This document shows positions 54,440 to 64,000 of a DNA stretch of 64,000 nucleotides, piece after piece; position 1 is the first letter of the stretch; each line of letters opens with the position of its first letter. The stretch covers positions 24,507,847 to 24,571,846 of the forward strand of contig OX463859.1 in the NCBI GenBank assembly GCA_949825065.1, given 5' to 3'. Below the pieces are notes generated by a model. The model saw nothing but the letters and a program-made list of their open reading frames with translations. It searched no databases and was not told the DNA's origin. The stretch comes from Odontocerum albicorne. Its lineage: Eukaryota; Arthropoda; Insecta; Trichoptera; Odontoceridae. Made by a program: the position numbers and the translations under genes.

Positions 54440-55009
54440 AAAGGTCTTTCAAATTGAGCGTTTTTTTAATTTTGGATAAAACACAGATGGCGTAGCGAAC
54501 TTGTCTGGAATTTGTGACATTTGGGAAATGTAATGTATGGCATTTATAAAAATGGAGTCGTACACAATACAACAACGCATTCAAATTGAGAATTATTTTA
54601 TGTATCGTAATATCCGGAAACGGTGATGTTTATTGACCACCAAGATCATGTGATCTGACACCGTTGGACTATTTTCTCTGGAGTTACGTGAAAAGCCAGG
54701 TCTGCAAGAATGACCCCTAATCAATACCTGAGCTTAAAGACGAAATTATTTGGATTATTGGTGAGTTAGAACCGTCATTATGCCAAAATGTCATCGAAAA
54801 TTTTGATATTGGGGATGTAATTGTACCAAAGTGGACGTCTGTGGAGCTGCAAGAGGTAAAAAATTGGCAAATATTGTTTTTTGTGATTAAATGTCGTACA
54901 TTTTACTTCAATAACCAATACAAAGTTATTTTTAAATCAAAGTAAATTGCGTGTTTCATAGAATATAAAAAAATTGAATTAAAAAAACCGCTTAATTTGA
55001 AAGACCTTT
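54440..55009 (+). mobile_element. Tc1/mariner-superfamily element, internally deleted
   Basis: Ends AAAGGTCTTTCAAATT and its complement are inverted repeats flanked by TA. The plus strand starts a transposase at about 54,551 (MESYTIQQRIQIENYF, a DUF4817-type N-terminal helix-turn-helix), then jumps to the C-terminus: PPRSCDLTPLDYFLWSYVKS (third catalytic Asp region), SIPELKDEIIWIIGELEPSL and CQNVIENF. The first two catalytic blocks are deleted. 570 bp. Confidence 0.9.
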
Positions 55010-55519
55010 TATATGCATTTCTGCATTAAAGTTGATACTATTGTAGACTATTTTGATGCTATCTCATTCGAGTATATATGTTTTAATTCCCCGCTGATTT
55101 TGTTTTCTATTGCTAATATTTAAATAAAGAAATTACCCTCACCTTGAAACTATTTATAATATACAATATATATGCTGTTATCCATTATATTACAGATTGA
55201 GAAAGGTTCCACACAGCACGCAGCATCTTGTGTACTGTGAGAGGTCAGGTTACATACGAGTATAGTATAGGAGTATTCTTCAAACTTTCTGCTCCATTAG
55301 ACCCATTGCTGGATTGGGTGTCTCGATCTCTTTGCAACGAGACAGAGATCTTGACAAGACGAGGCTTGTTGTTTTAAGTAATATTTTTTATTTTTGTTAA
55401 TAGGCTTTTCATCCTTACCAGGATGATTTGTGCAATCAAATCAAAGTCACTGTGATTATATGAGTCAACATAATAATAATAAATTTCAAAAGGTAAATTT
55501 TAGGCAATTAAAATTTTAA
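55010..55519. other. No feature recognised
   Basis: Part of 55,200-55,380 is less AT-rich but carries no motif. Confidence 0.35.
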
Positions 55520-55800
55520 CTAATCAACCTTTAAAAAAACACAATCGATGTTTAAGTGTAAAAGTTCCTTGAAGAAAGAACAAACGTAATATTTATTGGA
55601 CACGGCAAAGATATGGGGTTCAATAAATCAAAGCTGTACAGTAATGGACAATCGAAAAATACATGATCTACAGTCTCATCATCCGGAGCATACTCACAGC
55701 CGAAATTTTCTACTTTAACAATTATATAAAGGTGACTAGCAGCCATGTAGTGGTCCACCCGCAAATGACACTTTACTGAGACTTCCATTTTCTTCATTTT
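55520..55800 (-). pseudogene. LINE-H ORF2 C-terminus with Cys-His knuckle
   Basis: The 81-codon frame from 55,797 includes VKCHLRVDHYMAASHLYIIV and GCEYAPDDETVDHVFFDCP, matching 'LRTGHxxxxxHLYRIGxxxxPxCxCGxxDETVEHVLFxCP'. The second Cys of the usual CxC is Tyr-flanked (CEY), so the knuckle is altered. LPCPINITFVLSSRNF is the customary ending of this LINE type. Confidence 0.75.
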
Positions 55801-55946
55801 AATTACTCGTATATTGAACCAAGTTTCAAAGGGATATATTGTTCCATTGATTTATATTAAGAGCCCTTCTTTACACTTTTTATATCCCAATCCAACTCTC
55901 ACCGGTACGAAGTATCGTATTTAACTTTATTTAAAAGTTTTTTTTT

Positions 55947-56127
55947 AACCTGGAGAATTTATTGCCACTTGCCAATCTCTTCCAACCAACCAGAAAGCTG
56001 TTTTTATAGGCCCTAAGCGTTAAACAGACTAAAATCCTATTTTTTTAAAAATCTGGGTTCCAGCGGGGATCGAACCCGCAACCTCCGGATCGGCAGACAA
56101 GTGTCTTACCACCAGGTCACGGAGGTC
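55947..56127 (-). mobile_element. SINE-A, best preserved tRNA head
   Basis: Minus strand: GACCTCCGTGACCTGGTGGT (A box), AAGACACTTGTCTGCCGATC, CGGAGGTTGCGGGTTCGATC (B box), CCCGCTGGAACCCAGATTT, linker, CTGGTTGGTTGGAAGAGATT and truncated tail. It separates two parts of LINE-H and thus inserted into it. Confidence 0.88.
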
Positions 56128-56139
56128 GTCAAAAAGGTT

Positions 56140-56470
56140 CAGTTACTGGCTGTGAAAAATCATACAGGGGACAGCCAGTTGAACTTTTTTTGTTGAGAAA
56201 TCAACACATTCAATACCCGTGATACCAACGTGTGAAGGAATCCAAGCTAAAGAAACATCTGTAACGATGGTCGTTATCTTTGTAGCGTGTGTTCTATTAG
56301 AACGTGCTGATGATTTTGATATCGACATCGTTATCTTCGTTTTAGCTGATTCTGCGTTACTTCTCGTGCAGAGTCATCAATATAGCGGATTGCTTGTCTT
56401 TATTTGTCATGATGATCTTGATTTGTTTTCAATAAATATAGACTCAGGAATGCGGATATAAATCGATAAG
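56140..56470 (-). pseudogene. LINE-H RNase H domain fragment
   Basis: Minus frame from 56,328 reads TDVSLAWIPSHVGITGIECV, the RNase H 'VxLxWIPSHVGIxGNExAD' motif (catalytic His and Asp neighbourhood; the usual N-E is I-E and the Asp is retained as VD). With 55,520-55,800 it forms one LINE-H insertion split by SINE-A. Confidence 0.75.
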
Positions 56471-56956
56471 TGGACAGCAGGTAAATAAATAATACGTCGT
56501 GACAGCTGAATGGATGACAATAAAAGTATATTTATTTCTCAGAGTGCGGGCAATTTATACCAATGAATGAACCAGTTCGCGATACATATTCTATCTCGCT
56601 CTGGCGCATGGACTGGCGGTAGGTTAATTATTTATATTTGGAGATGACTGGACAAATCGCGGGTACTATAAAAATAGTAAACATTGTCGCCGTTCTTGAC
56701 GTGTAGCTATCTATGAATACTTGATCGGTCAATGACCCTGTATGTTTATTATTAACAATAATTAATTTAATTTATTTGTGTTTTAACAATTCACTTATTC
56801 ATTTTGACAATTATTTATTTATTTATTTATCTGGGTAGGTATTCCTACACATCTATATTATTTGATATCAATTGGAATAACTTGGGGTTTTCTGTAAATA
56901 ATTTCATTGATTAGTAAATGAGCAGCAAAGACTGGAAAATCAATATAAACATTGTC
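56471..56956. other. Unassigned; TATA-like stretch
   Basis: GTACTATAAAAATAGTAAAC near 56,665 is TATA-like, but there is no linked ORF or repeat. Confidence 0.3.
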
Positions 56957-57125
56957 GTCGTCGTTACTGGGCCTCGTATTCGAGGATCCCCTCGCCATTC
57001 CAACGTCAATTCAGTTAGAAAGCGAAGCTGTGCTGTGGAGATTACGTTTATTTCTTATTTTTTTTCTCTCCTCTTTAAGTGAGTGAGCTATTACACACTA
57101 GCAAACTCACCGGCGACACCGGTGT
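56957..57125 (-). mobile_element. SINE-B 3' half
   Basis: Minus strand: second body block (CACCGGTGTCGCCGGTGAGT, TTTGCTAGTGTG) followed by the LINE-C type tail with TGGCGAGGGGATCCTCGAAT and ACGAGGCCCAGTAACGACG. The stem of the tail hairpin is kept while the loop differs. Confidence 0.7.
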
Positions 57126-57699
57126 AGATATAAACATTGTATAGACTCTTTTACACTCGCAATTTGCCCATTTATTTTACAAATGATAATAATAACAATA
57201 AATACATCAATTGAATTACTCGTGGATTTGAATTTTATCATCTTTTTCTTTTTTTATAACATAATTCATCTTTTTCTTTAACTTCTTATATAAAATTTAA
57301 TAGACTTGCTGAGTGACTAGCCAGGAATTCCTGTTTTAAGTCAACCAGTTTATCTCATGTGACAAATAGATACTTGAAAAAAAAAACTCTTAAATTACAA
57401 GATTCTCATTTCTTTATTGTAAAGCATGCAAATGACCGCAACGAATAATCTTATTCTATATTTACCTAACACCGTGAAGCTGAAAATGAAAAGAAACATA
57501 TTCTGACAGTGAAGTGAAAATGAAGTATTCCGATATTAAAATACATATACATAAACAAGTCCGCAGTTGGAAGGTAGGTTGCTGCATTATTAAATTAGGT
57601 CGTTTACTTTTTAAACTGTTAATTTGTTACATATTTTTTTACAAAACAAATGAAAATACATTTATTGTCATTCAAGAAGCTACCCTTATTTGAGTTCCG
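57126..57699. other. No feature recognised
   Basis: AT-rich; no motif. Confidence 0.35.
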
Positions 57700-58098
57700 A
57701 TTTAATTGACGATGCGAACGATAAAGATAAGCCGATCTATCCAATTCGAATACAATTACTTAATGGAAATACCTTCATTTACTCGTATGTCACTTCATAG
57801 GCTAAAATTGAGTCTAGGAAGCATCGTTATTTTATTAAGAAATTTAAATACTAAATGTGGCCTTTGTTTACGGATCTCGGTTGATTTTATTAAATACCTG
57901 AAGAGAAATTTAGTTATTGCCGAAGTGCTGACGGGAAGTGTAGAAAATTACGTAGGATTTAATTCAAAGATAGATTTGCTGGTGAATCCTAATTTGTCTT
58001 TTATCCTTCGAAAAAGACAATTCCCAATTCAACTGGCATTTGTTATGACTTTTAACAAATCACAGGGGCAAACTTTGGAAAAGGTAGGATTATTCTAA
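57700..58098 (+). pseudogene. Helitron helicase (PIF1-like) C-terminal fragment
   Basis: The 130-codon frame (57,706-58,098) reads MSLHRLKLSLGSIVILLRNL and NTKCGLC, then VIAEVLTGS and LRKRQFPIQLAFVMTFNKSQ followed by GQTLEKVGLF and a stop. These correspond to 'xPPHxLxLKVGxPIMLLRNLxxxxGLCNGTRL', 'VIEAxILTG' and 'RRQFPVRxAFAMTINKSQGQTxxxVGxY' in the PIF1/RecD-like helicase domain of Helitron Rep-Hel proteins. NGTRL is lost. Upstream PIYPI is in another frame. The remaining C-terminus and the Rep domain are absent. Confidence 0.85.
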
Positions 58099-59652
58099 TA
58101 AATAAATCAATATTCATATTATATTTGTATTCATACTTTGTGCTCTCCTTTATTTATATAAATAACCTAGTATAAACGAAACATTAAGGATAATACTTTG
58201 CCTCTGGAGTTGAGTAACCCTGCATCAACATGTGGTAGGTTTCGATTCTGCAAAGCAACTTGCATCTCGTTCCACAAGTGAGGCCATGTGTTTTATAAAT
58301 CTCAAGATCTATCCATACAATTCTCGAAAAATCTAATTCTTCTTATTCTATGTAAGCGTTGTTCTACTAAAAACAAATCAATGTTTAAAAGCGCCATGAA
58401 ATAAGAGTTCCACAATTACGTAAGTCTACTTGGCTAACTTTGGTAATATTTTGTTTTATATTGTACATGCATATATTTAATTTAAATATACATATTAAAT
58501 CATTTTGAACAATGACTTTGACTTTTTGATTATAACTTCTACTTTTTGCATCTCCAATACATGTTAGTTTGAGATAAAGTTGTGTATTTTTGTCAATAAT
58601 TTTAAGTACTTGTATAACTTGTCATATGTGCATTTGTACATAAAATACACTGTTGTGTCGTAAATTAAATAAATATGAAAATCTGATGCTGTCTTCTCAG
58701 CTCATTATTTATTGTGATTGTGTTTATATACAATATATGCTAGTTTGGTTTTTGAAATCTTCTGCCGAATTGAATGTCGTCCCGACTTCTCGTGGACTAA
58801 TTATAGACTTTTTTACTTTAGATCGCTTTTCTTCAGGTATACTTTCGCTACAAATGATTTGTTACTTAATAATATAGACTAAAATAATACATTTTAAGAT
58901 TGTTTCACAACGCACATATCTAGTTTAAAGAGTACATCTTTAATTTCTGTGCATTTATTTTATCAATCGATTTGTTATTTATACACATTGTAGAACTTCA
59001 TTTTTAAAAATAATAATTTGACACTTAAATGTAGAAAAATTCTACACATAAATTTATATTAAAGTGGTTTCGATTTAAAGTTTGACAACACTTTTGTGAG
59101 CGAAACAGATATGTTACTTTAATGTAAGTTTATTGTGTTGATTTCTTTCCCATTTATGTGTTTAATTATTCTGCGGGTATTTATTTTAATTTCAAATAGT
59201 TCTCTGTTGAGTTCAATTCTTCAGAAAAAGAGCTTTGAATTATAATTTAAATATGTATCGATATCGATGTAGAAGTTATTTCCAATTATATTAAAAATAC
59301 ACAATATTTACTTTTGGAGTGAACCAGAGCAGTCTCTAGTAAATTAAAAATTTAATGTTCTCAAGGTGATATTTTGTATAGAAACAGCGCTAAAATAGTT
59401 ATCTATGTTTTATTACATATTAGCAATAGAATTTATTTTTTTATTTTATTATCGTATGTATCTGGACTGTGAAAAAATAAACTTCATCGACCAACGCCGT
59501 TAAGTACACTGAAGAGAGCTTAGTGGGGAAAATGTATGCATTGGATATACCATACTCGTATATGGTATATAACTGAGTTCAAATTTATTTTCTTTCGATT
59601 GTTATTGTAGGTTTTAAATCAAAGTTGTCTTAATTTCAATTAATGAATGTAA
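58099..59652. other. Long unassigned stretch
   Basis: No recognised family. 59,548-59,573 is a short imperfect palindrome (ATATACCATACTCGTATATG) containing TACTCGTA. Confidence 0.4.
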
Positions 59653-60480
59653 TTGATACGCATGGCAGCTGATCAAATGTTCACCATCCCTAGAGTTAAA
59701 ACCTCTTTTGCTCAAAGGCAATATGCCTATTTTGCTCCCACGACATACAATGTGGTGCCGAATTCAATAAAGGTAAAGGGAGGAAAACAGTTTAGGCAGT
59801 CGATCGGAGCGTGGTTGTTGTTGCGACAGGAGTTTGAATACTTGGGCTTGCAAGATGAATGACGTGTGGAAAAGGTTTGTGTGGTTTTTTTTTTGGTTGT
59901 TTCATATTTGTATTTTTGTATATTTTTGTTTTTATGATTGTGTGCGGTATATTGTGGGATGGACGTTTTTGGTCTTTCTGGAGTGATGATGTGTGAGGAG
60001 TTTGATTTCGTATAATGTTTCCAGTTGTAATTGAGTGCCACTGTTTGTCAGGTTGACGAGAACGTGCAACGGGGTTTTGTTTTTGTGTAATCGAAAATCG
60101 GAAAGCACTATCGATTTATTTTTTCATATTTAATATCCTCAGTGAGATACAGGCAAACACCTAGTTTACAGGGGACACGACAAATGAAAGGCAACAAACC
60201 CAGATCCATTAAAATTGTATGTCCAAATTAAATTACCTGTTGTTTTTTCGCAAATTATATATATTTCTTGTCATGTGTAAAATAAATAAAAAAATATTAC
60301 ATGCATATGATTACACTATGCCCTTTTTTGGGCAAATATTTTTTGTGAAAACATTTCATAGTTTTTGCAAACTTATAGACTGGTATTTAGTCAAGTTTTC
60401 ATTGTTTATTTTCATTTGGAAAATAATTATCAAAGTATTTGTTTTTTTGTACAGTTTTCGTTATCAATAAAGGAGATTAT
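59653..60480 (+). mobile_element. LINE-L (L2/CR1-like) 3' end, copy 2
   Basis: The 69-codon frame from 59,653 includes MFTIPRVKTSFAQRQYAYFA and PTTYNVVPNSIK, then FRQSIGAWLL, resembling the 'xxxPRxRTxxGxxSxxYxAPxLYNxLPxxIK...FKxxLxxWLL' C-terminal end of L2/CR1/Daphne-type RTs. The following 600 bp are a 3' untranslated region homologous to 40,700-40,220 (minus) and ending near ATCAATAAAGG, a possible poly(A) signal. ORF end is intact. Confidence 0.75.
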
Positions 60481-61312
60481 TATTACTATTTGATATTATT
60501 TATTTTTCAAAATTTAAGATTAATTTCGACTCTTAAAATAATAAAAATATACACTGAATATACGTGTACAAGGGTGAGATTGCAAAAAAGGTAATAGCTT
60601 TATAGAAGCTCTGTCTCTCAGCAGTGGATAGTAATATAGTTATGGTGAGTGATACTCATATCATAATAATACATCCTAGGAAAACGAATATCCTTTTTTA
60701 ATTATGATACGAAAGCGATAACATCAATATCCTGGGAGTTTTATTAGTCACGGCAGAATAATACGGCATCCAGTATTATTTGTTCAATCTGATAAAATAG
60801 TTAATAATAATAAATATATATTTACTCAGTCTGAGCGGGGCCGAGCCGAGGGAAGATAAAGGGGAATATGCACGGGAGTATAGGAGAGGGCAGGAAATGT
60901 TGATTGTTATTGTCACTGGTGAAGATTATTGTGGAAGGAAAATATTAGAATCGAACCCGAAATTTGTAATAATTAAAAAAAAGTGTAAATGTGGAGGCTA
61001 AACAAAGGAACCATGCCATGCTGTTTTTCACGATCGAAAATTTCCACAATCGTCTACCCTCTGGAGTGTTGAACAATAAGCGAATTTGCGTAAAAAATTC
61101 AGTTTCATTTCTGAGCTTGAACTGTTTTTCCGATCTGGTATTGGTAAGATTCTTTGTATTCCAACGTATCATACGTCATTCTACAAATATTTTTTGTGGT
61201 TCACTCGGTTCGACTTGGAGAGATTTTCCTAGTTCATTAATGTCATTAATATTTATATAAAAGAAAAAAGAGCTGCCATATATAGCCAAATAGTACTTTT
61301 ATCAACCCCAGT
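60481..61312. other. Unassigned
   Basis: A 89-codon frame (60,991-61,260) contains NFHNRLPSGVLNNK, vaguely like the 'WNxLPxxV' LINE ending, too weak to call. Confidence 0.3.
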
Positions 61313-61643
61313 ACAATTCTCATTGTTATTTCACCATCTAACAATTTTCACCTTCATTTTATTGCCCTCATTTAATCAAATTAAATTTGCCATTTTCATT
61401 TCCTCATCTAACGATTCTCATATTCATTTTATCATCTTAAAATTCTCATTCTCATTTCTTCATCTTAAAATTCTCATCTTCGTTTCATTGTGTTAACATT
61501 TTAATCTTCATTTCATTATCTAACAATTTTCACCATCTTTTCATCATCAAACAATTATCATCTCCATTTAATCATCTTACAATTGTTATCTTCATTTCAT
61601 CATCTTAAAATTCTCCTAATTATTTTATCATCTTACAATTCTA

Positions 61644-62195
61644 CAGGGTCTTTCAATAGGGACGCTCGAAATTTGTTAGGTTATAGCGGCCATGTTGTTA
61701 AAGCAACATCTGTCAAATTTGTTGTGAATTATTTAGTAGTGTTGTAATTTTTGTTTTTATCAAACACTGTTTATTCCACTTTTTTTGTGACGGTATAACC
61801 CTACCGGTTTCAAGGCTTTCACTTCATCTTCAGGGGAGCACAAACAAGTCTTGTTTGTGCTCCCCTGAAGATGAGGGGAAAGTCTTGTAACCGGTAGGGT
61901 TATACCGTCACAAAAAAGTGGAATAAACAGTGTTTGATAAAAATAAATTACAATGTCTTTAAACATTCACAACGTTAATGCCTTAACTATAAACAACATA
62001 TTTAGTAGTGTATGGCAAATTACCATGAAAAGTTATAGCGTTGAACAACGTGTGCAAATCATCATCATCGGCGTTATATTCCATACTTAATGTCATAAAA
62101 TGTTCTTTCAAATAAAAAAAAAATTAAGTGGATATCTCACACACAACTTGTTTTATTTACACTTAAAAATTGAGCGTCGTTACTGAAATACCCTG
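61644..62195 (+). mobile_element. Tc1/mariner-superfamily element, deleted, carrying a P insertion
   Basis: Ends CAGGGTCTTTCAATAGGGAC and its partner (complement of GGAACGACGCTC-like sequence, ending TACCCTG) are inverted repeats, flanked by TA. From about 62,021 the plus strand starts MKSYSVEQRVQIIIIGVIFH then stops: the DUF4817-type N-terminus of the same transposase group as 54,440. The rest is deleted. The P element at 61,742-61,998 lies inside. Confidence 0.85.
61742..61998. mobile_element. Palindromic element P, copy 3
   Basis: 257 bp with near-perfect arms meeting at ACAAGTCTTGT; outward each arm has GAAGATGA, ACCGGTAGGGTTATACCGTC and GGAATAAACAGTGTTTGATA. The outer arm AACGTTAATGCCTTAACTAT is only on the right. 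Perfect 12-bp target duplication TATTTAGTAGTG (61,730-61,741 and 61,999-62,010). Confidence 0.93.
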
Positions 62196-62338
62196 TATAT
62201 TCATTTCGCCATCTTGCAAATTTCATCTTCTTTTCAAACAATTCTCATTTTCATTACTAACACCTTATAATTTTCATCATCTTATTATCATTTCATAATT
62301 TAACAATTCTCATCTTCATTTCTCTATCTCATTATTCT

Positions 62339-62814
62339 GATTGAATACAAAATACCCCTACGTGGCAATATATTAAATACTCGCTGACAGTCATCTCCTA
62401 GGAATACCTCTTAAAATGGTAGGATCGTTGGGAGTCAACATTATAATAGAGGTAGTCCTGGTGATAATAAACAAATAAGTTTAAGCCCTTGCCATTATAC
62501 TTAACTGTTATTCAATTATAAATTTTCATTCGCATCAAGTGCGGCGTCAATTCATTAAAGGTTTTTAATCCCATAAGACAGAGCTTAAACTCCACCATTT
62601 CAGGTCACCCCAACTGATGAAACTCCTTTAATATCGTAGATTTTACGTAATCTTCGTAGTTACAAATATTAAAAACCAATCAAAATTAATTTGAGCTTAA
62701 TTTATTTCTTGATTTAGATACTTTATTGTAAAGTAAACAAATATACAGTTTATTATAATATAGCAATCTCTTTCAATTAATCGGACAAGACACGTAGTTA
62801 CAAAGGTTTTATTT
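62339..62814. other. Unassigned; possible SINE-A/A2 tail scrap
   Basis: About 62,760-62,795 (TAGCAATCTCTTTCAATTAA) resembles a decayed minus-strand tail. Nothing else. Confidence 0.3.
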
Positions 62815-63243
62815 TCCTATATTACTGTATGGAGTGAAAACATAAACGATAGGAACGAAAGAATGAACCGCAAGGCGCCCTAAAATCTCTATCATCTAAG
62901 AATGATAAATTACCGAAAAACTTTCAACAACTTGCAGAAAGAACATTCTTATGCAATTTGAGCAGGTTGCTAGAAAAAAGATATTTAAGTCTGGAGAAAT
63001 TGGTGATCACATAGACAGTTGAAGGAAATCGAGCAAGAGAGAGGCGTTCTATGAGATGGACGTATCAAATTAAGAAGTCAAACAGGATCTTCTCAAAGAG
63101 CTGCATTCAGTATGGTCCAGGGTTAGGAGAGATGGTGACAAATGATACGTCGAGTTTAAGACATGACAGAGGACGCCGATGCTCAGTATTAAGGACGTTA
63201 AGGCGAAGGAAAAAGAATAAGGGTTGGGAAGGTCTTATGTCAT
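62815..63243 (+). pseudogene. LINE-J reverse transcriptase C-terminus
   Basis: Plus strand: ITEKLSTTCRKNILMQFEQV and ARKKI, then RARERRSMRWTYQIKKSNRI, and at the end a RHDRGRRC-like stretch. These follow 'LxTRLSTxCLKKILxFFGHVARR', 'GxRxRGRSPxRWTDQIKxxTxxS' and a final 'RHDRGDHD' found in this LINE type. Same family as 31,765-32,300. Confidence 0.65.
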
Positions 63244-63929
63244 GAGGGTGGCCCGTTGACATCGTACGGGTTTGATCGATGTATTCTTGATTATATGCAT
63301 CAAACAAGTATGTAACGTTATTTCAGAATAGAAAAAAAGTCATCAACATACTCAAAGCATTAATAAACAAATACAAAAAAAAACCAGTCAAACAAAATAT
63401 GTCACCAAAGACTTGGAAAGGATAAGACAATAGAAGCTATAGAGAAACGCGTTTTGTCATTGATGAAAGATGCAATATTTTTAAGTCATTGTTTAACGAG
63501 GGTAAAAGTCTTACGGCAGCCGGTAATTGATTACAGAGAGAAGAATGAGAAGCTATGAAACGGAAATGCTAAGAGGCAATCTTTGCTTGAGTAAGGTGCT
63601 GAACATTTTCAGTGAAGGATGGTGGAATAGCTTGGCATGTTGTACTCGTGCAAAAGCTTTGAAATTTTTAAAATAATACATCAATAAAACGAATCAATTC
63701 AAGTGTTAGGTTGATTTTTTTGTATCGTTTATTATTCGATTCGCCTATTGCTGTATGAGCGATAAACCGATTCATTCATAAAAAAATATATATCTACGAG
63801 TACATTCGAATAGTACTTCTTAAAAGCAATATATTAAATGAGATATCAATCATTGCGCGGTGTGCAATATTTTTGCAATAACTGATAAGATAATAATCAT
63901 ATGTTATAGAGCTATATTAAAGCTTTATG
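63244..63929. other. No feature recognised
   Basis: No motif or repeat match, except the TACGAGTA octamer at 63,795. Confidence 0.35.
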
Positions 63930-63931
63930 TA

Positions 63932-64000
63932 TTAGGTTGGTGCATAATAAACTATCGTTTTACCGGTGCCCTTCGAATCTGTCAAATTTGTCTTTGTATT
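63932..64000 (+). mobile_element. Mariner 5' end, cut by window edge
   Basis: TTAGGTTGGTGCATAATAAA is preceded by TA and closely follows the well-known mariner terminal repeat start TTAGGTTGGTGCAAAAGTAA. The element continues beyond the window. Confidence 0.75.

Larger units (their letters stand above)
61313..62338. repeat. Irregular minisatellite, interrupted by a DNA transposon
   Basis: ACAATTCTCATCTTCATTTC and CATCATCTTAAAATTCTCAT type blocks recur about every 28-33 bp in 61,313-61,641 and again in 62,198-62,338. The 552-bp element between them interrupts one array. Confidence 0.75.

Noticed and set aside
56040..56127. Genuine tRNA gene on the minus strand
   Set aside because: A and B boxes are good, but it continues directly into the SINE-A linker and tail and the tRNA cloverleaf (acceptor stem) does not close convincingly.
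59727..60041. 104-codon minus-strand frame
   Set aside because: Antisense to the LINE-L ORF end and its 3' region.

Overview
This window looks like AT-rich repeat-dominated DNA from an arthropod, most likely an insect. The evidence is the mix of relics: several mariner lineages, Tc1/mariner-superfamily elements, hAT, piggyBac, a Helitron helicase scrap, many families of non-LTR retrotransposon (LINE) 3' ends, and tRNA-derived SINEs. I cannot name the species. I found no convincing host protein-coding gene, no functional tRNA or rRNA gene and no CRISPR array. Every long enough open frame that I recognise belongs to a decayed transposable element. All functional calls come from reading translated motifs by eye; no database search was run.

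Layout. 0-10 kb: SINEs, an 11 x 74 bp minisatellite grown inside a SINE-like element, an internally deleted mariner, LINE debris and a C2H2-tailed LINE ORF end (8.9-9.4 kb). 10-16 kb: a LINE end, two well-bounded mariner copies (11.2-12.5 and 12.9-13.9 kb), a 149-bp-arm palindrome, a 33-bp minisatellite, and a hAT element inserted in a SINE with an 8-bp target duplication. 17-24 kb: two LINE fragments on opposite strands, a full-length SINE of a second tRNA family, and two palindromic elements with target duplications. 25 kb: a large (AT)n tract with a 200-N assembly gap. 26-32 kb: two piggyBac MITEs, one inserted in a minisatellite, a hAT relic and LINE ends. 32-45 kb: SINE pairs, LINE RT fragments (35.4-36.25 kb is the best), a second hAT element, and LINE 3' ends. 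45-50 kb: a 1-kb inverted repeat, a third piggyBac MITE, several tandem and inverted repeats. 50-58 kb: a candidate LTR, two internally deleted Tc1/mariner-superfamily elements, LINE RNase H and zinc-knuckle pieces, and a Helitron helicase C-terminus. 58-64 kb: a long unassigned stretch, an L2/CR1-like LINE end, a triple nest (minisatellite, then DNA transposon, then palindromic element) and the first 69 bp of another mariner.

How the parts relate. Two SINE/LINE style partnerships are visible. SINE-B carries at its 3' end the same sequence, with a stem-loop, that closes the LINE-C open reading frame at 8.9-9.4 kb. SINE-A (tRNA head) and a second, differently headed element (A2) share one 3' domain containing two short hairpins, implying a common reverse transcriptase. 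A separate observation is strong over-representation of the octamer TACTCGTA on both strands, which is spread over unrelated contexts. Family names such as SINE-A, A2, SINE-B, LINE-C to LINE-M and P are my own labels for this window.
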